A DNA stretch of 64,000 nt from Symsagittifera roscoffensis. Lineage: Eukaryota; Xenacoelomorpha; Acoela; Convolutidae. The stretch is from NCBI RefSeq assembly GCF_963678635.1, contig NC_087063.1, positions 55,021,504 through 55,085,503 of the forward strand, read 5' to 3'. The first letter of the stretch is position 1; every line of letters begins with the position of its first letter. A program made the translations under genes and the position numbers. The notes below the pieces were generated by a model. The model made no database searches and was not told where the DNA came from. It saw only the letters and a list, made by a program, of their open reading frames with translations. Below are positions 44,748-56,715 of the stretch, one piece after another.

Positions 44748-46133
44748 TTGTGAATTAAAATATCCATCGCACCGAGTGGAGAGTTTTAATTGGTTAACAA
44801 AAAACCAGAAGAAAAAAAAAACAGGAAAAACCCCTGGTTGAAAAAATTCAGCAAGAAGGTTTGAGGCTAACTGTAAGCCAGATTGCTGTACAAGCGGTTT
44901 TGGAAGTTCGGTAAAATCGTATGACGAAATCATAGATGGTAAATCTGAGATCTTTCTGCCCGCGAGTCCAAAAAGATGTGTTAGCAGACTCTCCGAAAAA
45001 TTACAGGACGAAAAAATTATACGTGGCAAGTGAAACATCAAATTAGGTCAAGACTTTGTTACAAATGGTGAAAAAAAAGGTGATAAAGTTTTTAAATCAA
45101 CAACTCCTGGTTGACCTGAAAAACAGTGTTTTTCGGAACAAGTAGAAAAATATTTTGTTGGTAGATTGGAAGTTTGAGGGCTCAAAAACTTTTGAAAAAT
45201 CCTTCAAAATTACAACTTTGAGCAAAAAACCATTCAAAATATTTTTCGGTCTATTTGATGCAATAATCAATCAACAGCTGAACAGCTGTCATAAAGTTTT
45301 TTTGTAGTAATTAAACAATTGAGATGCTAAATTGACAGATCGGAATTTAATTCAGTTTTTGATAATTCTATCATTTAATTGTGCAAAATCTCTTAATAAA
45401 TTATATAAAAGTAATATCAACTTTCAGAGTAAATTATTTTAAAATGGAAAAAATATATACCATTAGTAAATCATTTCTTTTCTTAAGAAAAAAAATTTGT
45501 TTCTCAGAGAAATTAAAAAATATATACCATTAGTAAATCATTTCTTTTTTTTAAGAAAAAAATTTGTTTCTTTGAGAAACTAATTTGTACATTTGAGTTT
45601 TCCTCCGTCTGATGTTCCACCCATGAGGCCGTTAGCAAACCAAACTTGGTGTTTTAGTAGTTTTTTGGATTTTTTAATTCGCAGAAACCGCGTATTTTGT
45701 TCAAAATTTTGCACAAAATTTGACAAGTTTTAGGGTCAAAAACTGTGGCAGAATCCGCTGAAAAGGTATAGAATGTTAAATCTCTTGTTCACTGATTCCG
45801 CGGACAGAAGTTTCATTCTTGAAATTTTGGTAAACTATCTTTCGTTATTGAAAGACACGTGAACGTGACCCTAAAACATGGCAACAAACTGTTTTGGCGT
45901 GGTGGTGCAATGTTTTTCTGAGTATTAAAACTGAACTGGGTATCGTACTCTTAATATTACTTCAAACTAATGACTTACCTTAAACTAACTCGAACTCTTC
46001 ACAAAAAATTGGAACACTGCAAGTTGGGTGCTAGGTAACAGGCCGACGGGACTGAATCTGAATTAAAAGCAGAGTCACCGGTCGAAATATTACATTTCAG
46101 TCCCGGGTCGAGATCCCGCTCAAAAACCGCTCA

Positions 46134-46255
46134 AGATATGAGCGGTTTGAGCGGTTTTCAGCAAGGTTTGAGCGGTTTGAGCGGTTTCGGCGGTTTGGGC
46201 GGTTTGGGCGGTTTGGGCGGTTTGGGCGGTTTGGGCGGTTTGGGCGGTTTTTTTT
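46134..46255. repeat. GCGGTTTGG minisatellite in unit 1
   Basis: About seven perfect GGGCGGTTT 9-mers are flanked by GAGCGGTTT variants and followed by inverted AACCGCTCAAA words, so the region can also fold. Equivalent arrays lie at about 49352-49455 and 52536-52640. Confidence 0.9.
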
Positions 46256-46924
46256 GGAAAAATCACTCAAACCGCTCAAATCTTGCTTAAAAAACCGCTC
46301 AAAAACCGCTCATTTCTTGCGGTGATTTTTTTAACGGTTTTTCAAGCAAGATTTGAGCGGTTTTTGAGCGGTCTTAGGAAGAAAACTGATTAAAACCAAC
46401 AAAAAGGCCTGGAAAGGTAATTTGACGCTAAAATGCAGTTGAAATACTATCTACAACCCGGCTTGACCTCCATTAACCGAAAATGCTTATCTTACTTTTC
46501 CCCACACCGAAAATGCGTATCATACAATTGCCTACATCAAATGTATGGAAAAAATGCTAATCATACAATTTTCATGCAATTTCAAAAAACCATTGAAAAA
46601 AGATTCAATCTAGTTTATCCGGCTATTTGAACCAAATAAAACAGTCTGGCGATGAAAAATAACTACGTTTGTTTTTTTTTGGAAAAAAAAACGGTTCTCA
46701 TACAATTTCCATATACGAAAATTGTATGATGAACATTTTTTTCATAAAAGGCAAGATTTTCAGAAACATGTTAAAACTTGTTTTTAATCAAATTTAAAGT
46801 AATTAATAGTGCTTTTGCTCGATTTAAAGCACCTCGCTCATCAAAAACGAAAATATAGTTTGAAGCTAAAAAAAATGGCTATCATACAGTATCCATAAAT
46901 TAAAGTAAGCACCTCGGCCCGGGT

Positions 46925-47072
46925 GTCATCCAAATATCAGTCAAGTATCAACCAAGCATCATTCAAGTATCATCCACGTATCGTTAAAGTATCATTCAAG
47001 TAGGATTCAAATATCAATCAAGTATCACTCAAGTATCAATCAAGCATCATTCAAGTATCATTCACGTATCAA
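46925..47072. repeat. TCAAGTATCA(T) short tandem repeat
   Basis: Words of 10-11 bp (TCAAGTATCA, TCAAGCATCA, TCACGTATC) repeat about 13 times. Equivalent arrays lie at ~50124-50250 (shorter) and ~53312-53457. Confidence 0.9.
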
Positions 47073-47683
47073 AACTCGAATATGAGGAAGCTAAATCAAC
47101 TGCCCAACACTTCTGTCCTGGGAGCCAAATCAGCTGTCCAACACTTGAGTCCTGGGTAGCTAAAACAACTGCCCGACACCTGAGTTGTCACCAATTTTTC
47201 TATTGCATCAAGATTATACTGTACTTGCCAGAGCTTCTCAAATTGCTAAAATCGTTAAGTCGTCGATAAAAATATAAGGTTCTGAAAACATGTGAACATT
47301 AGAACATAAGTCTGTTTCAACTAAATTTAGGCTTGTTTGATTAATTGTATACTGGATTGATTTTCCTAAATTGTATTCAAAAATTTTCAGTACGGAATTA
47401 TCGATTTTATTCTATCTTATTATTTTATTTTATCAAGTTTTCATTTAGATTCAAATAAAACCCAACAGTTTTGGATTGCGATTACAGCGCGTCAAAATAT
47501 GAGACTAAACTTTTCAGGTGGTAATTTTTTCTTCTCTGTATGATTTCCTATATCCCTCATCTTCGTAAATTTGAATAGTAGTGTAGTAAATTTCTACTTT
47601 TATACGCACCATCTCATATAAATTAGTGACGTTTTTAGTTTTTTATGAGGTTTTAAACGTCATATAACCTGCAAAAAAGATGT

Positions 47684-50600
47684 GCCTTTGGGGGTTAAAA
47701 GTGTTCATTTTCCTAGCCACCTATACTATACTACTCCTGTTGTGTACTGAACAAAAACCGATGGTATTTGACGCCGAGTAAAAACACCACAGTCACAATA
47801 AAAACTCTGTTTAAATAAATACTCTGTATTAAAACAATTTCCTTTATTGTTTCCGACCTAAATTTGTTTTTTCATCAAAGCTAAAAACAAATGTGGAAAC
47901 GTTTAGTTATTGATGGATTTATGTTCAAAAGAAACAAAATTAACGAAAAAAATTTGTTACAAGTGTTGTGAATTAAAATATCCATCGCGTGTTTCACCGA
48001 GTGGAGAGTTTTAATTGGTTAACAAAAAACCAGAAGAAAAAAAAACAGGAAAAAACCCCTAGTTGAAAAAATTCAGCAAGAAGGTTTGAGGCTAACTGTA
48101 AGCCAGATTGCTGTACAAGCGGTTTTAGAAGTTTGGTAAAATCGTATGACGAAATCATAGATGGTAAATCTGAAATCTTTCTGCCCGCGAGTCCAAAAAG
48201 ATGTGTTAGCAGACTCTCCGAAAAATTACAGGACGAAAAAATTATACGTGGCAAGTGAAACATCAAATTAGGTCAAGACTTTGTTATAAATGGTGAAAAA
48301 AAAGGTGATAAAGTTTTTAAATCAACAACTCCTGGTTGACCTGAAAAACAGTGTTTTTCGGAACAAGTAGAAAAATGTTTTGTTGGTAGATTGGAAGTTT
48401 GAGGGCTCAAAAACTTTTGAAAAATCCTTCAAAATTACAACTTTGAGCAAAAAACCATTCAAAATATTTTTCGGTCTATTTGATGCAATAATCAATCAAC
48501 AGCTGAACAGCTGTCATAAAGTTTTTTTGTAGTAATTAAACAATTGACAGATCGGAATTTAATTCAGTTTTTGATAATTCTAGCATTTAATTGTGCAAAA
48601 TCTCTTAATAAATTATATAAAAGTAATATCAACTTTCAGAGTAAATTATTTTAAAATGGAAAAAATATATACCATTAGTAAATCATTTCTTTTCTTAAGA
48701 AAAAAAATTTGTTTCTCAGAGAAATTAAAAAATATATACCATTAGTAAATCATTTCTTTTTTTTAAGAAAAAAATTTGTTTCTTTGAGAAACTAATTTGT
48801 ACATTTGAGTTTTCCTCCGTCTGATGTTCCACCCATGAGGCCGTTAGCAAACCAAACTTGGTGTTTTAGTAGTTTTTTGGATTTTTTAATTCGCAGAAAC
48901 CGCGTATTTTGTTCAAAATTTTGCACAAAATTTGACAAGTTTTAGGGTCAAAAACTGTGGCAGAATCCGCTGAAAAGGTATAGAATCGTAAATCTCTTGT
49001 TCACTGATTCCGCGGACAGAAGTTTCATTCTTGAAATTTTGGTAAACTATCTTTCGTTATTGAAAGACACGTGAACGTGACCCTAAAACATGGCAACAAA
49101 CTGTTTTGGCGTGGTGGTGCAATGTTTTTCTGAGTATTAAAACTGAACTGGGTATCGTACTCTTAATATTACTTCAAACTAATGACTTACCTTAAACTAA
49201 CTCGAACTCTTCACAAAAAATTGGAACACTGCAAGTTGGGTGCTAGGTAACAGGCCGACGGGACTGAATCTGAATTAAAAGCAGAGTCACCGGTCGAAAT
49301 GTTACATTTCAGTCCCGGGTCGAGATCCCGCTCAAAAACCGCTCAAAATATGAGCGGTTTGAGCGGTTTTTCAGCAAGATTTGAGCGGTTTGAGCGGTTT
49401 GGGCGGTTTGGGAGGTTTGGGCGGTTTGGGCGGTTTGGGCGGTTTGGGCGGTTTTTTTGGAAAAATCACTCAAACCGCTCAAATCTTGCTTAAAAAACCG
49501 CTCAAAAACCGCTCATTTCTTGCGGTGATTTTTTAACGGTTTTTCAAGCAAGATTTGAGCGGTTTTTGAGCGGTCTTATGAAGAAAACTGATTAAAACCA
49601 ACAAAAAGGCCTGGAAAGGTAATTTGACGCTAAAATGCAGTTGAAATACTATCTACAACCCGGCTTGACCTCCATTAACCGAAAATGCTTATCTTACTTT
49701 TCCCCACACCGAAAATGCGTATCATACAATTGCCTACATCAAATGTATGGAAAAATGCTAATCATACACTTTTCATGCAATTTCAAAAAACCATTGAAAA
49801 AAGATTCAATCTAGTTTCTCCGGCTATTTGAACCAAATAAAACAGTCTGGCGATGAAAAATTACTACGTTTGTTTTTTTTGGAAAAAAAACGGTTCTCAT
49901 ACAATTTCCATATACGAAAATTGTATGATAAACATTTTTTTCATAAAAGGCAAGATTTTCAGAAACATGTTAAAACTTGTTTTTAATCAAATTTAAAGTA
50001 ATTAATAGTGCTTTTGCTCGATTTAAAGCACCTCGCTCATCAAAAACGAAAATATAGTTTGAAGCTAAAAAAAATGGCTATCATACAGTATCCATAAATT
50101 AAAGTAAGCACCTCGGCCCGGGTGTCAACCAAGCATCATTCAAGTATCATCCACGTATCGTTAAAGTATCATTCAAGTAGGATTCAAATATCAATCAAGT
50201 ATCACTCAAGTATCAATCAAGCATCATTCAAGTATCATTCACGTATCAAAACTCGAATATGAGGAAGCTAAATCAACTGCCCAACACTTCCGTCCTGGGA
50301 GCCAAATCAGCTGTCCAACACTTGAGTCCTGGGTAGCTAAAACAACTGCCCGACACCTGAGTTGTCACCAATTTTTCTATTGCATCAAGATTATACTGTA
50401 CTTGCCAGAGCTTCTCAAATTGCTAAAATCGTTAAGTCGTCGATAAAAATATAAGGTTCTGAAAACATGTGAACATTAGAACATAAGTCTGTTTCAACTA
50501 AATTTGGGCTTATTTGATTAATTGTATACTGGAATGATTTTCCTAAATTGTATTCAAATGTTTTCAGTACGGAATTATCGATTTTGTTCTCGCAATTATA

Positions 50601-50867
50601 CGCTAATTTTATTTTATCAAGTTTTCATTTAGATTCAAATAAAACCCAACAGTTTTGGATTGCGATTACAGCGCGTCAAAATATGAGACTAAACTTTTCA
50701 GGTGGTAATTTTTTCTTCTCTGTATGATTTCCTATATCCCTCATCTTCATAAATTTGAATAGTAGTGTAGTCAATTTCTACTTTTATACGCACCATCTCA
50801 TATAAATTAGTGACGTTTTTAGTTTTTTATGAGGTTTTAAACGTCATATAACCTGCAAAAAAGATGT
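47684..50867. repeat. 3.2 kb satellite unit 2
   Basis: 3184 bp, the same order of blocks as unit 1 with few substitutions. Compared with unit 1 it lacks GAGATGCTAA near 48545 and about 23 bp of the TCAAGTATCA array near 50124, and its minisatellite has a GGGAGG variant. Confidence 0.95.
49352..49455. repeat. GCGGTTTGG minisatellite in unit 2
   Basis: Same array as in unit 1, with one repeat reading GGGAGGTTT and fewer copies overall. Following text again carries inverted AACCGCTC words. Confidence 0.9.
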
Positions 50868-53800
50868 GCCTTTGGGGGTTAAAAGTGTTCATTTTCCTAG
50901 CCACCTATACTATACTACTCCTGTTGTGTACTGAACAAAAACCGATGGTATTTGACGCCGAGTAAAAACACCACAGTCACAATAAAAACTCTGTTTAAAT
51001 AAATACTCTGTATTAAAACAATTTCCTTTATTGTTTCCGACCTAAATTTGTTTTTTCATCAAAGCTAAAAACAAATGTGGAAACGTTTAGTTATTGATGG
51101 ATTTATGTTCAAAAGAAACAAAATTAACGAAAAAAATTTGTTACAAGTGTTGTGAATTAAAATATCCATCGCGTGTTTCACCGAGTGGAGAGTTTTAATT
51201 GGTTAACAAAAAACCAGAAGAAAAAAAAACAGGAAAAAACCCCTAGTTGAAAAAATTCAGCAAGAAGGTTTGAGGCTAACTGTAAGCCAGATTGCTGTAC
51301 AAGCGGTTTTAGAAGTTTGGTAAAATCGTATGACGAAATCATAGATGGTAAATCTGAAATCTTTCTGCCCGCGAGTCCAAAAAGATGTGTTAGCAGACTC
51401 TCCGAAAAATTACAGGACGAAAAAATTATACGTGGCAAGTGAAACATCAAATTAGGTCAAGACTTTGTTATAAATGGTGAAAAAAAAGGTGATAAAGTTT
51501 TTAAATCAACAACTCCTGGTTGACCTGAAAAACAGTGTTTTTCGGAACAAGTAGAAAAATGTTTTGTTGGTAGATTGGAAGTTTGAGGGCTCAAAAACTT
51601 TTGAAAAATCCTTCAAAATTACAACTTTGAGCAAAAAACCATTCAAAATATTTTTCGGTCTATTTGATGCAATAATCAATCAACAGCTGAACAGCTGTCA
51701 TAAAATTTTTTTGTAGTAATTAAACAATTGACAGATCGGAATTTAATTCAGTTTTTGATAATTCTAGCATTTAATTGTGCAAAATCTCTTAATAAATTAT
51801 ATAAAAGTAATATCAACTTTCAGAGTAAATTATTTTAAAATGGAAAAAATATATACCATTAGTAAATCATTTCTTTTCTTAAGAAAAAAAATTTGTTTCT
51901 CAGAGAAATTAAAAAATATATACCATTAGTAAATCATTTCTTTTTTTTAAGAAAAAAATTTGTTTCTTTGAGAAACTAATTTGTACATTTGAGTTTTCCT
52001 CCGTCTGATGTTCCACCCATGAGGCCGTTAGCAAACCAAACTTGGTGTTTTAGTAGTTTTTTGGATTTTTTAATTCGCAGAAACCGCGTATTTTGTTCAA
52101 AATTTTGCACAAAATTTGACAAGTTTTAGGGTCAAAAACTGTGGCAGAATCCGCTGAAAAGGTATAGAATCGTAAATCTCTTGTTCACTGATTCCGCGGA
52201 CAGAAGTTTCATTCTTGAAATTTTGGTAAACTATCTTTCGTTATTGAAAGACACGTGAACGTGACCCTAAAACATGGCAACAAACTGTATTGGCGTGGTG
52301 GTGCAATGTTTTTCTGAGTATTAAAACTGAACTGGGTATCGTACTCTTAATATTACTTCAAACTAATGACTTACCTTAAACTAACTCGAACTCTTCACAA
52401 AAAATTTGAACACTGCAAGTTGGGTGCTAGGTAACAGGCCGACGGGACTGAATCTGAATTAAAAGCAGAGTCACCGGTCGAAATGTTACATTTCAGTCCC
52501 GGGTCGAGATCCCGCTCAAAAACCGCTCAAGATATGAGCGGTTTGAGCGGTTTTCAGCAAGATTTGAGCGGTTTGAGCGGTTTGGGCGGTTTGGGCGGTT
52601 TGGGCGGTTTGGGCGGTTTGGGCGGTTTGGGCGGTTTTTTTTGGAAAAATCACTCAAACCGCTCAAATCTTGCTTAAAAAACCGCTCAAAAACCGCTCAT
52701 TTCTTGCGGTGATTTTTTAACGGTTTTTCCAGCAAGATTTGAGCGGTTTTTGAGCGGTCTTATGAAGAAAACTGATTAAAACCAACAAAAAGGCCTGGAA
52801 AGGTAATTTGACGCTAAAATGCAGTTGAAATACTATCTACAACCCGGCTTGACCTCCATTAACCGAAAATGCTTATCTTACTTTTCCCCACACCGAAAAT
52901 GCGTATCATACAATTGCCTACATCAAATGTATGGAAAAAATGCTAATCATACAATTTTCATGCAATTTCAAAAAACCATTGAAAAAAGATTCAATCTAGT
53001 TTCTCCGGCTATTTGAACCAAATAAAACAGTCTGGCGATGAAAAATAACTACGTTTGTTTTTTTTTTGGAAAAAAAACGGTTCTCATACAATTTCCATAT
53101 ACGAAAATTGTATGATAAACATTTTTTTCATAAAAGGCAAGATTTTCAGAAACATGTTAAAACTTGTTTTTAATCAAATTTAAAGTAATTAATAGTGCTT
53201 TTGCTCGATTTAAAGCACCTCGCTCATCAAAAACGAAAATATAGTTTGAAGCTAAAAAAAATGGCTATCATTCAGTATCCATAAATTAAAGTAAGCACCT
53301 CGGCCCGGGTGTCATCCAAATATCAGTCAAGTATCAACCAAGCATCATTCAAGTATCATCCACGTATCGTTAAAGTATCATTCAAGTAGGATTCAAATAT
53401 CAATCAAGTATCACTCAAGTATCAATCAAGCATCATTCAAGTATCATTCACGTATCAAAACTCGAATATGAGGAAGCTTAATCAACTGCCCAACACTTCC
53501 GTCCTGGGAGCCAAATCAGCTGTCCAACACTTGAGTCCTGGGTAGCTAAAACAACTGCCCGACACCTGAGTTGTCACCAATTTTTCTATTGCATCAAGAT
53601 TATACTGTACTTGCCAGAGCTTCTCAAATTGCTAAAATCGTTAAGTCGTCGATAAAAATATAAGGTTCTGAAAACATGTGAACATTAGAACATAAGTCTG
53701 TTTCAACTAAATTTGGGCTTATTTGATTAGTTGTATACTGGAATGATTTTCCTAAATTGTATTCAAATATTTTCAGTACGGAATTATCGATTTTATTCTC

Positions 53801-54073
53801 GCAATTATACGCTAATTTTATTTTATCAAGTTGTCATTTAGATTCAAATAAAACCCAACAGTTTTGGATTGCGATTACAGCGCGTCAAAATATGAGACTA
53901 AACTTTTCAGGTGGTAATTTTTTCTTCTCTGTATGATTTCCTATATCCCTCATCTTCATAAATTTGAATAGTAGTGTAGTCAATTTCTACTTTTATACGC
54001 ACCATCTCATATAAATTAGTGACGTTTTTAGTTTTTTATGAGGTTTTAAACGTCATATAACCTGCAAAAAAGA
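50868..54073. repeat. 3.2 kb satellite unit 3
   Basis: About 3206 bp. It is closest to unit 2 over the first half (shared GTGTTTCACCG near 51175), but like unit 1 has the longer TCAAGTATCA array. It ends where the GAGCGG palindrome begins (after CCTGCAAAAAAGA). Confidence 0.95.
52536..52640. repeat. GCGGTTTGG minisatellite in unit 3
   Basis: Six to seven uniform GGGCGGTTT 9-mers after GAGCGGTTT. The downstream poly-T is one base longer than in unit 2. Confidence 0.9.
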
Positions 54074-54094
54074 AAGCCCGTTTCTATATTTTTA

Positions 54095-54570
54095 ACCAAA
54101 TTGAGCGGTGTCAAGACTTGAGCGGTTTGAGAGGTTTTTTTTAGAAATTTACGCTCAAAATCTTAGTTGAAAATGAGCGGTTTGACCGATGTCAAGATTT
54201 GAGCGGTTTGAGCGTTTTTTGAACGGTTTAACTAAAAAAAAAACTCTCAAAAACCGCGCAAGATTTGAACGGTTTTGAGCGGTTTATCTAAAAAAACCGC
54301 TCACAAACCGCGCAAGATTTGAGCGGTTTTTGAGCGGTTTTTTTATATTAACCGCTCAAAAACCGCTCAAATCTTGCGCGGCTTGTGAGCGGTTTTTTTA
54401 GATAAAACGCTCAAAACCGTTCAAATCTTGCGCGGTTTTTGAGCGGTTTTTTCATATAAGCCGTTCAAAAACCGCTCAAACCGCTCATTTTGAAGCAAGA
54501 TTTTGAGCGTAATTGTCTAAAAAAAACACTCAAACCGCTCAAATCTTGCTTCAAATTAGGTGAAAAATCT
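54095..54570. repeat. Large imperfect palindrome of GAGCGGTTTTTGAGCGG words
   Basis: The left arm carries AAGATTTGAGCGGTTTTTGA words and the right arm their reverse complements. The innermost 31 bp (54309-54339 and 54350-54380) are perfectly complementary around a 10 nt A+T loop. Outer arms match with small differences to about 230 bp each. The words are the same as those flanking the minisatellite inside the 3.2 kb unit. Confidence 0.9.
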
Positions 54571-54599
54571 CGACTCGGGGTGTATAATTAACTGAGAAA

Positions 54600-56715
54600 G
54601 TCGTGGAAACGAAAAAATGTAATCCAATTGAGCTTTTCAGGAAAAAAAAATTGTATGTTTTAAAACAGTTTTCTTCACTAATTCCGACCTGAAAAAGGAA
54701 ATTGTTTTTTTTTCTAAGCAAAAAACAATTATGGTCAAACTTTATTTAATGATGGATCTATGTTCAGCAAGAGCAAAATCAATGAAAATTTTACATGTTA
54801 CAAACGTTGAGAAACAAATAGTCCATGGCATGTTACAATGACTGGAGACTTAGTAGTAGTAGTAGTAGTAGAACAGGATTTAGGGTTGTTATCCCATGGG
54901 TTTGCACCCAAAATGTAGTTTTAGTGTTAATGAGTTCTGAGTTTTCCATTTGGTTTACAGGTGTAAAAACAACTGGTGTAAAAAATCTGGAGAATATAAC
55001 CTTTTACCCCGAGATGAACAAGCTCAGCACGAAACACTTCGGCTAACAGAAATTCAGTTTAGTGGTAAATTATTTCTGGACGTTTGAAAAAATTGTATGA
55101 CGAAGCCCTCTAGGGCAGTTCTGAAGTTTTCTGCTCTAGAAGTCAAAAAAATTAAAAATTTCATCAGAATATCAGAAAAACTTGAGGGGTATTTAAAAAT
55201 TGACAGTACTTGGCAAAAATCCATACCAGGTTAAAAATTTTATCTCCAAAAAGAAGTCGGTCAACAGTCCGCCTAAAATTTTTTTTGCTTTGTTCTTAAA
55301 GTTTTATAGGGGTGAAAATTTTCATTTCAGCACCCCTCCAATTTATACAATTATAAAAGTTATTCAGAACAGGTGATGAATATAACTTGTTTGTAGTTTG
55401 GACGTGTTTGGTCTGAAAAACTGAAGAAAGTTAATCAAATTGTTTCAAATTGTTTTTGAGCAAAAATTTTTGAAAACGTTTTGTTCTTTTTGATGTCAAA
55501 ATCAGCTTTAACAGACTGCAAAACCGGGTTAACAACAGCTGTCAAGAAATCTATTGTATTATCTATATTTTGGGTACGTTGGTTCCATTTTTCAGATGTA
55601 AATTTCAAAAATTTCAAATTTAAATCCTTAAAATATCAAGACAAAAATCTCCAAAAAAATGAGCATAAACAGTTCAGTTTAGCAATTTTGCCACCGCACG
55701 AAATCAAAACTGCTCTCATATGATTCGAGACCGAAACCCGAAAACGATCTGAAACTTTCTCAGTTCACACAAAACGGCCAAACTTTTTCATATATCTACA
55801 GTTTTGAGTTTTTGGTAGTTTTTCACATACTGTCTGGAAGTTTTGGGAGAACAATTGGGTACATAAATGACTTTGAATTAATTAATAAATCATTAAATCA
55901 GCAACTTACTGATTTCATCAAAAAATCAGCATATATTATCGGAAAAAGGAAATTTTCAAAAGATGGTTCATTGTTGTACATCTAAAATTTTGTTGGAATC
56001 AGAAAAAATAGGACACTTTTCAGCAAAACTATTTTTTACGTGATAAAAACTTGACATACCGCCTGATAAAGTTATGAAAACAACTAGAAAAAAAATCAAT
56101 CATTATAGCAATTGTAATTCATCAAATTTGCCAATTTGATAGGTTTTCATCAATAAATCAACAATAATCATGGGAAAAGAGCAATTTGCCGTTACAATTG
56201 CCTTTCTCTCAATAAACCATTTAAAAAATCAGGATAAAAGAAGCTGCCATGAACATTTTTACTTATCTTTACAATTGGATTAATCGTTTTATTTCCACCT
56301 TGGTGCCCACTTGAAAAAAAATGGGGTAGCCAAAAAATGAGAGAATTATTAATCGTATCGATTAGATATAAGTCAAAAATCACTCACAGAAGCATCTAAG
56401 ACTCAAAAAAACTATCGGGATCTCATCGAAAATAACTTTCGCCGAAAATTTTTAAAATATTTTGATGGAATTTTTCCTTTGAAAATTTATTGGGAAGGTG
56501 TTTGTATAGTTTGTTAAAAAATTTGCAATCAAACTTTTTTTACATTTATTTATTTATCTTGGATCAAAATCCTGTCTGCTTTAAGTCCGTTTGTCGGCTT
56601 GTTGACCCAAAAACCTGTCTCTCCTGTTATTTTACGCCAGAGTTGCAATTTACTTGTTTTTGGATTTATAGCTGGGTTATCCTATCCAAGCGTACATAAA
56701 TTGACGTTCAGTTAA
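54600..56715. repeat. Diverged relative of the 3.2 kb satellite unit
   Basis: Blocks in order resemble the unit beginning near 47820: ATTCCGACCTGAAAAAGGAA, AATGATGGATCTATGTTCA, ATGTTACAAACGTTGAGAAA, and later GTATGACGAAG and ACAGCTGTCAAGAAA. Identity is much lower than among the three array units, and many indels occur. A (TAG)n microsatellite lies at ~54850-54870. No gene is recognised. From ~55600 to 56715 I see no further similarity. Confidence 0.6.

Larger units (their letters stand above)
44466..47683. repeat. 3.2 kb satellite unit 1
   Basis: It begins with GCCTTTGGGGGTTAAAAGTG and spans 3218 bp to the next such start. It contains an 80 bp internal direct repeat (ATATATACCATTAGTAAATC, ~45455 and ~45520), a GCGGTTTGG minisatellite (46134-46255) and a TCAAGTATCA array (46925-47072). 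No gene is recognised; a recurring minus-strand frame (44739-45041) differs in length among units. Confidence 0.95.

Noticed and set aside
44739-45041. 100-codon minus frame repeated in all three 3.2 kb units
   Set aside because: Length differs between units through a small insertion at its end, and its amino-acid make-up (poly-Phe/Trp) follows a poly-A/poly-T tract.
46925-47072. Evenly spaced repeats resembling a CRISPR array
   Set aside because: The TCAAGTATCA words are contiguous 10-11 bp repeats without spacers, in eukaryotic DNA; it is a short tandem repeat.
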